Below the pieces are notes generated by a model. The model made no database searches. It was given only the letters and a program-made list of their open reading frames with translations, and had not been told where the DNA came from. A stretch of 64,000 nucleotides of DNA from Thunnus maccoyii. Lineage: Eukaryota > Chordata > Actinopteri > Scombriformes > Scombridae. The stretch is taken from NCBI RefSeq assembly GCF_910596095.1, contig NC_056538.1, positions 17,284,501-17,348,500 on the forward strand. The letters are read 5' to 3'. This document shows positions 17,986 through 31,044 of this stretch, one piece after another; within the stretch, counting starts at the first letter, position 1; each line of letters opens with the position of its first letter. The translations under genes were made by a program, and so were the position numbers.

Positions 17986-20900
17986 TTATTTTTTGATCAT
18001 GACATTTTCATAGCAGGGTTCATCATTCACACTGACCACTGCGCCTTCATTGGCGATAACTTCAGTGAGACTCACAGCGTCCCCTGCTGGTCCGACAGTC
18101 AGGTAACCACTTTCACTTATATTGGGGTCGTCACCCTGCCCTCTGTCTCCCTCAGTCCTCGGCTCTGACCCCGAGTCAGCTGAAGCCACCTCTGGCACGC
18201 TCTTCAAAATGGATGACAAAGGCCTTTTAGGAGGGCCACTCTCTGTTGATGCAGCGCCGTTAGCACCCGCTGTGTCAGGGGAGTTGAGAGAAGCATGTTT
18301 CCTCCTGATGGGTTTACATATGCCAACTTCTCCTCCAGAAGGCCCTTCCTGCTCCCACACACTCGCCCGAGCTCCAAGCTTCCTCCTGGGTGGTTTGGTG
18401 ATCCCTTCAGCACCCTTGGGTTTGGGCCTGCCAGGATCCTGCTCCCTTTGTCTCTGGAGGCTTCCAAGTCGCCGTAGCATGGCCTGGACGGGGCCCTCTG
18501 AGCTCGACTCTACCTTCGATACGGGCCGACCCGCCTTACCCACCGTCACATACACTGTGGTGACCTTATTTGCATCAGAGGTAGTTGACACCTGGTTCCC
18601 TTTGTGAGCAGCAGTGTTGGACATAGTCCGTCTTCGTCCTGATGCCCCAGGGACCTGCAGGGTGGAGCGGGACGGGGTGTTTGAGTTTCTGTCTACTTCC
18701 TGTTCCCCTGCCTCACAGCCTGATTCCTGGTTGTCTGTCGCCTGCACATCCACCCCATCCTCCCTCTCCTCACCCTCAGCCCCATCTCCCTCCCCAGGTC
18801 TAGCTGCACCTCCCTGACTTTGTAGGGCAGAGAGCATCAAAACCCCCCAGGTAGACTTGGATTTGTTGCGAGGGTGTCCAGAAAGAGCGCTGGGGTCCTG
18901 AGTCGAGCCACGCCTCTCCTTGGGGCTGAAGCGGGTGCCCTCGGCAAAAGAGACAGACGGCCGTTTGGATTTGGCAATGCTGGAAGTGCGGGGGATGTTG
19001 AATGGTGAGGTTATGTCCTCACTGCTGAAGCCTGATGGGTCCAGGAACATGTTACACTTGGAGCTCATCTCCTGGAACTCGCCGCCCGCCACTGCCGGGA
19101 TGTCTGTTAAACAGAGAGAAAAAGTAAAACATACGAAGACACAGATGAAAGTGCAAAACTGAATCAACAGAATATCAAAGGCAATGAACCATAGCAGTTC
19201 TGCTCATCACCAAAAGAGGGCAACGTAGAGTTACATGAATCTCTGTTGCTACCTTCTCTCGGAGGGACACAGTAGAGTGCCTCTTCCTCCTCCTCATCAG
19301 TGTCGAAGGACGACCCTTCAGTCACCCAGCCAGTGGAGGGAGGCTCAATGAAGCTGTGGTTGAAGGTCAGCTCCGGGTCATGGTGAGATACTGTGTGTGA
19401 CATGAAAACACAGATCACATGACATAAATGATAAATGTCAGTCAAATCTGTGTAAGAGAGGGTTTACGGTTTTAAGGGGCATTTCTCAGAAGCTAAGAGC
19501 CCTTTCATTCATTTCTTTTCATTTGTAATTAGACATGATAAAGATTTCTTTGCAGTTTGATGGAATAATTATAAATTAAAGGTGCAGTGTGTAAGATTTA
19601 GTGGCATCTAGCAGAACTGACTTGACAGAAATGGAATATAATATTCATAAGTATGTTTTCATTAGTGTATAATCACCTGAAAATAAGAATTGTTGTGTTT
19701 TCATAACCCTAGACTGAGCTCTTTTTATCTACATAGGTAGCGGAGCCCGCCGTGTTGCACCACCATGTTTCTACAGTAGCCCAGAATGGACAAACCAAAC
19801 AGTTCTTCTAGAGAGAGCCTTTTTTTCTGTTTTTTGCGAGTTTCACAGCCACCATACATTCTCCTAATCACATGTAAGGGGAGGGGTATTCAGTTGGTTG
19901 CAATCTGCAACCTCACCACTAGATGCCACTAAATCCTTCACACTGCACCTTTAAGTTGGTTGTCAAATATTGAAAGGTCAGTCCATGTAATCCAATATGT
20001 AGTGAAGAAGTTTGAAAACGGAAAAGAAAGTTCAGCAGTTTGTAGTTTTAGTTTCATTGTCTTGGAGATATCCCTCCTTCAAATAACAGTATTTTACCAA
20101 TCCAAGCATAGAGGAGGGACCTTTCTGGATTAACAAAGGAGTCATTATGTGATCAATCATGTAGGCTTTTCAAAAACTTGAAATGTAAAAGAAATGAAGA
20201 TTTAAAAGCAAAATATCACTGAGAAACAACTGATTAAGTGCACTATGTCCACCTGCGTTGGGTGAATAAAGAGTTTAAATAAACCTCATGAAATTCATGA
20301 TGAAGTCTGTCCAGCCTTGTCCATTCATATATCCACAATGTCTGTAGTTGTGGTGTTTGTACACAATCCTTAAATTACAACACTGTTAATTATTGTGCTG
20401 TCAAACTGACCGGTCACACGAGGCAGGCCCGAGGACCAATCAGAGATACAGGGGAGGGCAGCACCGATGTTTGCCAGGACGCTGTAGACGTGATATTTCA
20501 TCCGAACAGACCAACCTCCATCAGCCACAGCCGCCCTGGAAAAAAGGAGGTTGAGAATGGTTGATTTTGTGTGCAGTTGAATCTCACTAAATCATATTGT
20601 AGGAAACTGAATGTATTTCTGCCACCTGAAGTGTCCTAATAATTGAAATACATTGAAATTCACACCATTTAGCTTTTTTTAGAGATATTTGACATGAAGC
20701 CATAGAAAAGAATTAGACACAGGGACACAAGGTAACAACATTTCACGGGACCTTGTTTTGCTTTGTTTTCTCATTTAGAAAAGCTTATTGTGCCATGCAA
20801 AAATGATAAAAAGTAAAAAGTATAAAAAGGAAAAAACGTTCAACTATCAAACTACCAGAATAAGCAGAACAGCATGATGCATGGTGGAGGTTCGGCATTT

Positions 20901-21752
20901 TCTGATTTAATCTAACTTGTTCCAAAAATAAAATTAAAACCCATGTAATTTTAAAAACATATGTAAAAGAGGATGCTTGTGATGACATTCCCAGCTTGTT
21001 CAGGATTTTGACACTTATATAAATGTTGTGAACAACGTGCAGAAACATCTAAATAAATGGATTCACTTCCAAATTAAAGCAAGTATTTTCACTCTTCACA
21101 CCTGGTTTTTCGCTGGCTTGGCAAACATCATGAAACTCCCCAGAATGAGACAAATCTCATAAAAACTAACTTAACACAGGAATAACATGAAGGAATTATG
21201 GTTTCACCTACAGACCGTCCTGTGATGTCTCCTCTAGACCATCAGCCCACATTCAACACAAACACGCCTCACGTCACAACCTATGATATATAAGAGTCTG
21301 TGCTTTTAGTCATGTTTAGTTAAAATATGACATTTGACTCAAGCAAAGAAGATGTACTTTCGATAGCGATGAGTAATCCAAGCAAAAACTAGAGAGTTAA
21401 TTCTTCCAGATTCTGGGTTCTGTTTGCTACATCAATAAGTTTTTGCTCCGTTCTGGAGCTCAAGCAGAAATGTTATCAACATAACTAACAGTTTAATATG
21501 GAAGTGAGTAATGTAGCAAAGGCCAAACTATATCCAGTTCAGTTCGAGGCAGTCCAGTAGTGTTTGGACATATACACAATGCTAAAAGGAGATCATGTCC
21601 AGAGAGGGAAGTGAGGTACAGACCTGTCTTTCTCATCGATGGGGCGTCCTCCACAACACAGACAGCAGCAGAGTACAGCTACCAGCAGCAGGAGCAAGGG
21701 AACCAGTATACCTGCTAGCAGAGCGCCTCGGCCACCTGACACACACATACAG

Positions 21753-21785
<33 letters not shown>

Positions 21786-24700
21786 GTATGTACTGTGTAT
21801 GCACATCAAAAAACAGACATTTCAAGTGCATGTACCACAGGTATAAAGAGATGCGTTTGGATGGATGGTCAGACATACTGTTGGGGCAGGCACCAGTGAC
21901 TGGTTGGCAGCTGACCCCCTCACCACAGTCGCAGGCAGAGGAACAGTTGAGGCCGAACTGCAGCGCAGGGCAGCTGTTGTTACAACTGGAGAAGGACAGA
22001 GAATCACGTAATTACATCTCTGCAGCAAAGAAAACAGCCTGCGTGTGAAGGCTGAATCATGATCTATTTTAGTACTCAGTGAAAATACAATCATGACACA
22101 GTAACAGAGAGAAGTTTAAAGGGAACATACTGGAGGTTTTGCACAGGTATTTTTGCTTTTATTTGACAGTTTAAAAGTGAAGAGCAACTAATATATGGGT
22201 TTTTTTCTCCATCTTTATTCAAGAGTGTGGTCTTTCATTTTGAGAGCAGGATTTATCAATTTCACGTTCAGATTTTTCCCCCAAAGCCCGGCTCTCGCAA
22301 TCAAATAGTCCCTGATTGTCCTTAAAATTTGCTCTGCTTCTGCTCAAACTGTATGCTTGCACTCAGGTATATTGTTGAATCCTCCAGTCAATAGAAGGCC
22401 AGGTGTAGTGTTGACCCTGCGTCTTGGCCTTCTATTGGTTGGGGAATTTTTGACAGGGTTGTTGCACAAAAAATCTGCGAGCAGAGCAGAAATCTGAGAG
22501 CAGAAGTTTCACGAGTGCACAGAAGCAGCCTGAGTGTGAGGAGAAGGGCTGAAGCTGAAGCTGGAGCAGGAAATCTGTGCAAGCAACAATAAATCTGAGT
22601 GCAAGCATAGAGTTTGAGCAGAAGCAGAGCGAATCTAAGCAAAGCAGGCACTATTTAAGTACAAGGGCAGGGTTTCAAGGGAAAGAATTACAAAATCTGA
22701 ACGTGAAATCAATAAATCATGCTCTCAAATTGAAAGACTACACTCTTGAATAAAGATAGGAAAAAAGAACCATACTAATACTAATTTCATATGCTCTACA
22801 TTGCTGCAAGCAACTTTAAAAAGCAAACTGTGAGTTGCTGTTGTCGTATTTCAAAATAACCTCTTATTCAAGTTCAGAGAAGCTCCAGCATGTTATTTAA
22901 GAGTCAGCTGATGAGCAACAAGAAACCAAAAAACTGGGTTTGATTTTTTTTTTTTTTAAGTCGACTGTCAAATCTCAGGCGCAGAGCTACCATGAACGCA
23001 TCATGAATAGCAACTGCACAACAATATGGCGGTAAAAAATAAATAAAGATGACAATGACCAGTTTCAAGCTATTCAAGTCTCTGTTAGGTGGTTTTTATA
23101 TGAAGACTGATTTTGGTAAATGATCAACAGTAATGTAAAGTCCATTATAGTGGTTAAAATATGCAAAACTGTTAAAAACAAAAGTATATTGTATGCATCA
23201 GTAGGGGGTAAACAGTCTAGGATTCATGTGTATTACATTTTTAAAGCAGTATTTCACTTCAATCATGATACACATAATACACATTTATCATGCTTTTGCC
23301 ATTTTCAGCACATGATAAAACAATATTGCTTTGATTTCTCTTGCTTGTGTAACTATCAAAAGAATAATTCTCTCAACAAAGTGTATAATGATGTGATAAA
23401 TGTGACTACAGGTGGCCTGAGTGTGTGTGTGTTTTCAGTGAAACTATATCCCTGTCCAAAGAGAAACATTAAGTTTGTGGCTCACCTCTCTCCCTGAAAG
23501 CCTGGCTGACAGACACATCTTCCTGTCACATGATGACAGTCACCATGGAAACATGGGCCACACGGGAAGCGGCAGGCGTCTCCGTATGTCCTGTCAGAGC
23601 AGGCCTCCTCACACCTGGCAAGTGATGACCGGGAACACAAATGTGTTTTTGTTACTGATGAGGACATCTCATTGATCTACATTCATTTTCTAACCATCTG
23701 TCTTCATTGCATCTATATCAGTTATTCATTCTGTGCATATTGTCCCAAACACTGGATATCGCAGGCATAAACAAAGGATTGTCGGTCCTCAACGCCCTCA
23801 TTTACACAGTCCATAATAAGCATGCTCGCTCTTGAGGCTGGCTATTTTAGGAATTGGACAAGCAAAGACGTCATCAAGGATAATTTTCATGCTCCTTTTC
23901 AACTTATGACCCTCACCAAAGGCTACAAGGACCGTACAATTGATTTCACATGTACCAGCACATTCACTGCAAATCACATAATCATGTCACTATGTTTTCC
24001 ACTTTGTCTAAAGCATAGTGTAAGCTTTGTGGAGATGGAGATGTTATCATCACATGACAATGCAGTTGTGAGCAGCTACTGATTTGATAATTCTTCCTTG
24101 GTAGCAGGCTCAGCTTCTTGTAGGAAAACTCTGCCACATCATCCTTTCTTTTCTGGGTTTGATGTTTTGACTACAAGGCTGCTCAGTGAAAGTGACTTTG
24201 CCAGCTAATTCTCAGATGTTGGGACTTCCCATGAACAGCTGTATGCACTTAACCGTGTTAAAGTGCCACAGACTGTCCGCACTGAAATACGTTTCAAGTC
24301 TCTGCAAGTTCATTTTCATATCATGGTGAAATAAATAGAAACCAATAGCTGATTGAGAAGTATATAAGCATGCTAATATCTCATGGCAGAAGTTGTCAAA
24401 CTTGGGGTTGGGGCCCCTTACAGGTTCACTTGGTATGCAGACACGTCACAAGACACTTTCAAGTTTTATAAAGGGTTGTGATATTTCTTTGATGTCTTTT
24501 AATAACTATATGGATAGAAAGAATGTGCTCATTTCCTCCACTCCCTTTTGTCCTTGTTATTTCTAGCTGGCTGCTAATAAAAGTATCAAAACTATGTTTT
24601 AATAAAACAAATTATGTAGGTTGTAATTATTTGAACATCATTTTTAAAATACTCGATTCAGAAATTCCTTCATGCTTTTCAAAAATAGAGACTAAAAGCA

Positions 24701-27700
24701 ACTCTTACTCAGACTAAAATGATAGCTCACTGGAATTAAAATAGACAGAAAAGTTGAGAAACTGTTTTTTGTGTACTTCGAAAATGGTTAACAGTGATGT
24801 TAAGTAACTTAAAAGTGATTTATGTTATTATAAGTTTAGAGCTGTAACTAATGATTATTTTCATGATCGATTAATCATTTAGTCAATAGAATGCTACAAA
24901 ATTGTCTCAGAGCCTGCCATGACATTTTCAATTTTGCTTGTTTCACCAGACTAACATCCCAAAACTAAGACATTGAGTTTACATTGTCATATATGTCAAA
25001 GAAAATCATCACAGTTGATAAGCTGGAATTATAAACATTTGGCATTTTTGCTTGAAAAATGACAGAAACAATTATCAGAATAGTTTCTGATTCATTTTCT
25101 TTTGATCAACTAATCGACTAATCGTTGCAGTTATATATAACAAACATGCTCATGTATACATCAGACACACCTGGGTCCCGTCCATCCAGGATCACACCTC
25201 CAACATTTCCCGGTTTTTGGGTCACAGGGCTCATTGTTCCTGCATCGTGGACACCTTTCCTTGCAGCCATCACCAAAGTAACCAGACGGACACGGGTGGT
25301 CGCATCGTGTACCGTTCCAGCCGGGCTCACAGGCAGCACACACACCATCAGTAGCGGAGCAGTGCTGGTTGTCTTTACAGTAACCACAACTAGGTTCAAG
25401 AGACAAGAGAGTTCATCATGGACAGAAACTCACAGGTGAGTCTACAAACAGATGTGTCAACGTTTACACCTGCGCACAGACACTCACCTCATTTTACATC
25501 CGCTGCCGTACTTCCCCGCTTCACAGGGCTGGTTGCAGAAGGCTCCTTTGTAGCCCAGGTGGCACAGACACTGGCCAGTGGCCGTGTCACAGCTGCTGTG
25601 TTTGAGGTCACAGTTACAACGCCGGTCACAGCTGGGCCCCCACCAGCCTGTCACACACTCACACACACCGGTCCGCTGGTTGCATGGCGACAGGTAGCAG
25701 TTGCAAGTGCCGGAGCATTTCAGCGCCCAGTGCCCCTTTTTGCACTGGCACCGGCCTGTCAGCTGGTCACAGTCGGAGCTCGAGGAGCCCCCGGTGACGC
25801 ACTGGCACGGCTTGGAACAGGTTGGCGTCCACCAGCCCTTGTCGCAGGTGCAGTCTCCGCTGATGGGGTTGCATTGACCGTGGCGGGCACATTTGCAGGC
25901 GTTTTGGCACAGCTGACCCCAGCGATTGGAGTTGCAGGTGCACTCGCCAGTGACGGCGTGACAGCGACCATGTGGGTGGCACTGGCACACCTGGCGACAG
26001 TCTGATGCCCAAAACTCAGGAGGACAACCTGGTTAATAAAATAAAAAAACACACAGGGAGTACATATAATACATAAAACTGTACAAAAACAAGAAATCAC
26101 CTTTAATGCAATTTGTTATTAGTGACTCAGGTCTTTGTGGTTAAGTATTCAAATTCTGTACATTTTGCTGCCTATCCTGACTATAAAACCATGCAGATCA
26201 AATCAACATTGCAAACTAGAATAACCTGAATGGTAACTTAAAGTCCCCCTCTATTTAAAAAAATGTATTTTGCTTGTTGTTAATTTACTTACATGTTATT
26301 GTTACTACAAATGTTTGAGCTTCACTGTGAGGGTGATGTATGTGCAGGGATTGTTTTCACATTCATCTGCTGGAGGGGGAAAGTTTCTCTGTGCTCACCT
26401 TTAGTTTAAGACTTGCACATGTGAGCAAGATTTGTGACATCACAACTAAACTTAGCACAAAAAGTAAGGAAATTTGTGTTTGGTAGATTATTTCTTTGTT
26501 GTAACAATGCTTCTTGGCAATAAATCTTATACTACTGGAAAGCCTGTTCATTTCCCTTTTAAATGGTGCCACATTTGTAAGGAACATGCATTTGTGGGAT
26601 GAACAGCAGAGCTGAGTATGTGGATTGCACCCATGAAAAATTTGCCAAATTTTCTCTGCCAATGCCAAACAGCTTATTCTGCCATTGACTCTTGTTTGGT
26701 GTTTGGTGGATTGGATGATTGAAGTTTGAAGAAACAAGACATATTGGCAATTAAACAATTTATTCATTTAACAAACAGGAGCCTCAGTAGCGTGTGGAAG
26801 AACCATACACAGCCACAACAGCCTGGCACCTTCTCCTCATGCTGGTCACCAGCCTGGTCACACACTGCTGTGGGATGGCATCCCATTCTTCAACCAGCAT
26901 TTGTCGCAAGTCAGCCAACGTGGTTTTGTTGATCACTCTGGCACGAACAGCACGCCCAAGCTGATCCCACAAGTGCTCAATGGGGTTGAGGTCAGGACTG
27001 CTGGCAGGCCATTCCATCCTCTCCACTCCCAAATTCTGGAGGTAGTCTCTGATAAACCCTGCTCTGTGGGGGCGAGCGTTGTCATTTTGGAGGATAGAGT
27101 TCGGTCCCAGACTGTGGAGATATGGGATTGCCACTGATTGCAGAATCTCATCTCGATATCTCTCTGCATTGAGATTGCCTCCAATGATGACAAACCTTGT
27201 TTTTTACAGTGAGGGAGATGCTGCCCTACACCATCACACTGCCTCCACCAAAAGATGTTACTCTATCGGTGCAATCAGCATAGCGTTCTCCACGTCCTCT
27301 CCACACTTTGACCCTAAGATCCAACTGCCGTAGGCAGAATCTGGACTCATCGCTGAACATAATGTTCCTCCAAATGTTCAGGTTCCAGTGCACGTGTTGC
27401 CGACACCAGCGCAAACGGGCCTGTTGGTGAAGGGCAGTCATGGCAGGCCTCCTGACAGCCCTATGAGACCGGAGATTGGCTGCGTGCAGTCTGTTCTGGA
27501 TTGTCTGGGCAGAGAGCCATCGGCCAAATCGTCCCGCAAACCTTGACTGCAAATCTGTAGAAGACAGCCTACGGTGCTGACAGGGTGAGAAACTGTCTTC
27601 TTGGGGTGTCGTCTTCTTGGGATGCCCACTTTGCGGCCTGTCTCTGACATCTCCCATTATATGGAACTTGGCCTTCACTTTGGAGGGCCCTAGTACTTTT

Positions 27701-28711
27701 GGTACTAGGGCTCACTCCAAATAATGCCGCAACTTGGTTTTGCAGAACACCAGCTTGAAGTTGCCCTATCGCACGGGCCCGATTCTTGGAGAAGACACCT
27801 ACTGACCACTGTAGCAGGGCCCATGCTCACGGGTGCTTCTGGCACCTGGGGGTACTAGAAGCTCAAAACAAGAGTCAATGGCAAAATAAGCTGTTTGGCA
27901 TTGGCAGAGAAGATTTGGAAAATTTTTCAATCCACATACTCAGCTCTGCTGTTCATCCCACAAATGCATGTTCCTTACAAATGTGGCACCATTTAAAAGG
28001 GAAATAAACAGGCTTTCCAATGGTATAAGATTTATTGCCAAGAAGCATTGTTACAACAAAGAAATAATCTACCAGACACAAATTTCCTTACTTTTTGTGC
28101 TAAGTTTAGTTTGGAGCCAATATGCTGCTTACACAAGTGTGATGTGGAAACTTGAAGCCTCCAGTGCAAATACACTGAGAAGTTACTTAACAGTTAAACT
28201 TTTGAAATGAACAATATTTGCATATTCATAGATTCTGGATTTTTCAGTGAGGGAGAAAGAGCAGAAGTCATTTTAAGAATCTTTAACTTGATAATTGAAC
28301 TTTTTTGTGGAAAAAACATCAGATACATATTAGCATTCAATGTCTTGAAACATATCTGGAGAGTATCTTTAAAAATGACCCAAGAGCTGTCTAAAATCAT
28401 ATATAATAAGAAATATCATTTGTAAGAAACACACAAGTTTACAGTGTAATTTTGCAAAAATCTACTGACTATACTATCAATGGTATAGTCAGTTTTACAC
28501 AATACAACCTGTGCAGTGTTCATCAGACTAGCTAGAATACTTTTTTTTTTTAAAAGGTTACATGAATCCACAGATGACCAAACAGCTCAAGTTGTTTATT
28601 GTCACTTACGTGTTTTACACTGAGCTCCATAGTAGCCAGGTGGGCAGCGACACACTCCAGGATACACACAGAGCTCATCCTTCTGGCAGGCCTGCTCACC
28701 CTCACACACAG

Positions 28712-28754
<43 letters not shown>

Positions 28755-30823
28755 GTCACTTTTGGGGTATTTACATACACTTACATTCATTTCCTTACCC
28801 TAACCATATCCATAGGCACCTGGTTATGTATTAAAACGGGGGAGCAAACTTCGAAAGATACATAATTGGTAGGGGGGGTCTTGTAATTTAAAACACATTT
28901 CCTGCATTTCTACACAACCTAACCTCTTGGATTAAGTCAAGAAACAGCCACCTGCACTAGTCTAGACTAGTTAGATTGAGGGTGCTATGAAAACCAGGAA
29001 TGGATCAAGAACAGTATATAATTGGATGGATCAGGACAGGAAATGATTATTAGAAGAATGAAATAGAACTATTTCATATTTGAAATTATATTCATAAAAA
29101 CATTATGTAGCCTAAAATGTTAGTAGGTTGCAGGCTACTGGGCCATCTTTGAGGTCAAATGAGGACAAATAATTTATATAAATGAAATAGTCTTACAACA
29201 CATCACTGTATGATTTGTATAATTAAACCTGGTTAAACAATGTTAAACCTGAGCTATTCTCAAAACTCACAAGGCCTTATTCAAAGTCTAACAACTGCAA
29301 CAAAGTACAAACAATTTGGATGAATGAAATGGCCTCACTACAACTATCTAATGCCAATCCCTCACACAGGTTCTAGTGGTAGCTGTTGTAGTTGTAATGT
29401 CATACTGGAATGAATAATCATAACTTCACTTCAACCTACATTATCTCAAATCAAGGACTATTTTAATGCGTAACTCAGAAGGTGATTTTTGCTCCTCAAG
29501 ACTTAAAAAGGCCATTTTAGTTGAGGACGAGACCTTACTGCCCCTTATAATAAACTTGTATGAGAAAATGAGAGAATAATCATGATGATGAAAGCACAGC
29601 GCAGAGTACGGAGTGATGTGTCATAATATTTCAAAATAATTATGTCCAAAATCTGACGAAAACTGCAACTTAAGCAGAGTATTTTGCAGAAGTCTGAACA
29701 AGTTACTTTCCACTCCAGAATATTTGATTGTTTGTTAATTCAGACACTTTGGCACTGTGAGGAACGCTGTCTGCCTGTCTCACAACTTGTTGGACTGAAC
29801 CAACTCAAAGGGTGGTCTGAAAACGTAATAGAAAGATGATCATAGACATAGGCTGCTTAAATATAATCACCTGATTGTGGAGACTGTATGATGGTAAGTT
29901 TATTTTTAAAAAGACAAAAAGAGGGATAGAAAAACCATAACTTTGCTCCCCCTAATTGAATAATGGGGATGCATTTGCTCCACTTACTCCATTGCTCAGG
30001 CACCTTTGACCATAACTACTACTTGCCTAAACTTAACCCTTCCGCTAACCCCTACCACTGACTCAAAAATCAGCTTTTACCAATTGGGGACACGGCTTTT
30101 GTCCCCAATTGCACAAACCACCACCAATCAACTGGTCTTAAGTCTGGTGTGTGTCCCTGAAAGTGACTTAAGTCATATCACACATACACACACACATTCA
30201 CACACACACACAGCATACCAGTGGATAAGAAACCAGGAAAAACATGGAGGCAGTAAAACCATAATTCCTACAGATTGCTGTTTATTTGAATAGTGAAACT
30301 CACGTATGGTGCACTCTTTTCCTTCTTGATGCCATCCAGTGCAACAGACCAGGGTGGAGGGATCCCTGGATGTATATTAAAAAGTAAATTAGCCTGACAA
30401 ATCTGAAACTTATCGGGAGGAATGAGGACTTACTGAACATCTTTTATCTACCCAGAGAAATAAGCCAGGAAAAGATTTAAACATCCACAGAGCTGTCAAG
30501 CACACATTATACTTCTGTATGAAATGCAGAAGTATAATGTGAGAAACACATTGCTCAAAGGCACGACACTTTATCATAGGAATTGTTTTTATATCCTGAT
30601 TTTCTTAATGGGTCCAGAGATGTAAAAATTTTTCTTTCACTAGCTTCTGTAACTGCTCTCATTACTTGACCAAACACTAAAAAGACAACAGGTGTGGGTG
30701 AAGGTTGAACATTGAAGTGTACCTGGGATTCTGGCAGACGTTCTTCCCAGCAGGGTCCAGTGTGTGTGAGGAGGACAGCGAGCAGCAGAGCAGAGCACTC
30801 AGAGCTCTGAGGAGAGGCTTCAT
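17986..30823 (-). CDS. scarf1: Scavenger receptor class F member 1 (scarf1)
   Basis: Type I membrane receptor that takes up modified lipoproteins and apoptotic cells. Exons: 30723-30823, 30304-30365, 28610-28711, 25488-26028, 25171-25389, 23486-23614, 21879-21985, 21624-21735, 20411-20535, 19190-19390, 17986-19103, giving 938 aa (human about 830). The signal peptide starts MKPLLRALSALLCC. A cysteine-rich region with many EGF-like repeats follows (for example CDKGWWTPTCSKPCQC, CEPGWNGTRC). A single helix (GALLAGILVPLLLLLVAV, about residues 424-448) leads to a long cytoplasmic tail. Tail motifs shared with human are VSHHDPELTFNHSFIEPPS, IPRTSSIAKSKRPSVSFAEG and a C-terminal CYENV. Exon 4 fuses several EGF repeats in one 541-nt exon. 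The exon 10 donor (TATG|GTTCAT) is weak but the only in-frame choice I found. An upstream in-frame Met 13 codons earlier makes a poorer signal peptide. Confidence 0.94.
19576..19954. mobile_element. MITE with TTAA-flanked AGGTGCAGTGTG inverted ends
   Basis: About 380 bp in scarf1 intron 9 (between exons 10 and 9). The left end TTAAAGGTGCAGTGTGTAAG and right end CACACTGCACCTTTAA are inverted, with a roughly 30-bp terminal repeat that includes GATTTAGTGGCATCTAG. TTAA occurs at both ends, possibly as target duplication. No coding capacity. This end sequence is a familiar non-autonomous repeat in fish introns. Confidence 0.75.
21737..21780. repeat. (CA)n microsatellite at a scarf1 3' splice site
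   Basis: Interrupted CA run starting directly beside the acceptor of scarf1 exon 8. On the transcribed strand it supplies a TG-rich tract ending in TGTGTCAG. Confidence 0.85.
22201..22775. mobile_element. Long fold-back element (MITE) in scarf1 intron 6
   Basis: The left arm (22205-22290: CATCTTTATTCAAGAGTGTG, then TTTCACGTTCAGATTTTT) is inverted at 22690-22770 (AAAATCTGAACGTGAAAT, then CACTCTTGAATAAAGATAGG). Inner parts also pair (GCTCTGCTTCTGCTCAAACT with AGTTTGAGCAGAAGCAGAGC; AATAGAAGGCC with GGCCTTCTATT). Nearly the whole 570 bp is therefore one imperfect palindrome. It has no coding capacity. Confidence 0.8.
24838..25136. repeat. Teleost 'CTGTAACTAATGATTATTTTCAT' interspersed repeat, copy 3 (scarf1 intron 5)
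   Basis: Starts AGAGCTGTAACTAATGATTA and ends AATCGACTAATCGTTGCAGTT. The ends are inverted around an AT-rich core containing ACATTGTCATATATGTCA. Same family as the copies at 8418, 15540 and 37103. The copy ends 35 bp from exon 5. Confidence 0.65.
26444..28111. mobile_element. Tc1/mariner transposon with ~250-bp terminal inverted repeats
   Basis: Complete-looking 1.67-kb element in scarf1 intron 3. The left arm (26444-26697, AACTAAACTTAGCACAAAAA inward) is inverted at 27865-28111 (TTTTTGTGCTAAGTTTAGTT outward). The long inverted arms flank a minus-strand transposase. The arms remain highly similar, suggesting a fairly recent insertion. The target duplication was not resolved. Confidence 0.88.
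26784..27678 (-). pseudogene. Tc1-type transposase, frameshifted
   Basis: Minus-strand remnant of a DDE transposase of Tc1 type. The first frame (27678 to about 27226) carries a paired/HTH-like N-terminal part and the first catalytic Asp (IMFSDESRF). The second frame (27134-26784) carries the second Asp (LQNDNARPHRAGF) and the Glu (SPDLNPIEHLWD). Thirty-four residues separate the second Asp and the Glu, the DD34E spacing of Tc1. The two frames differ, so at least one frameshift near 27135-27225 inactivates it. The N-terminus is also incomplete. Confidence 0.87.
28712..28752. repeat. (CA)n microsatellite abutting scarf1 exon 3
   Basis: A roughly 40-bp CA run directly upstream (in transcript sense) of the exon 3 acceptor. 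On the minus strand it forms a TG repeat ending in TAG, which is the 3' splice site. Confidence 0.92.
28753..30303. other. scarf1 intron 2, no gene seen
   Basis: About 1.5 kb of AT-rich intron. A short CA-rich stretch lies near 30179-30212. I recognise no exon, RNA or repeat family in the remainder. Confidence 0.5.
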
Positions 30824-31004
30824 CTCCACACCAGTGACCAAAGACCCAAAACCTGGGACCAAAGCTCTTCAATTCAATCAAGTTTATGTCCAACCAGTTC
30901 CTGACTCCTCTCGCTTCTTTCTTTCCTCTTAACTTCCACTCAGAGGGAGCACAATGAGAGCCAGTATCTCTCTTTCTGTCTACCCTCCACCCTTCCCTCC
31001 TTCC

Positions 31005-31044
<40 letters not shown>

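Noticed and set aside
18122-18607. 161-codon plus-strand open frame
   Set aside because: Antisense of the large scarf1 cytoplasmic-tail exon.
25418-26005. 195-codon plus-strand open frame
   Set aside because: Antisense shadow of the long scarf1 EGF-repeat exon; no splice or domain support.
30824-30862. Upstream in-frame Met for scarf1 (13 codons earlier)
   Set aside because: It would bury the hydrophobic signal core behind extra residues; the MKPLLRAL start gives a standard signal peptide.
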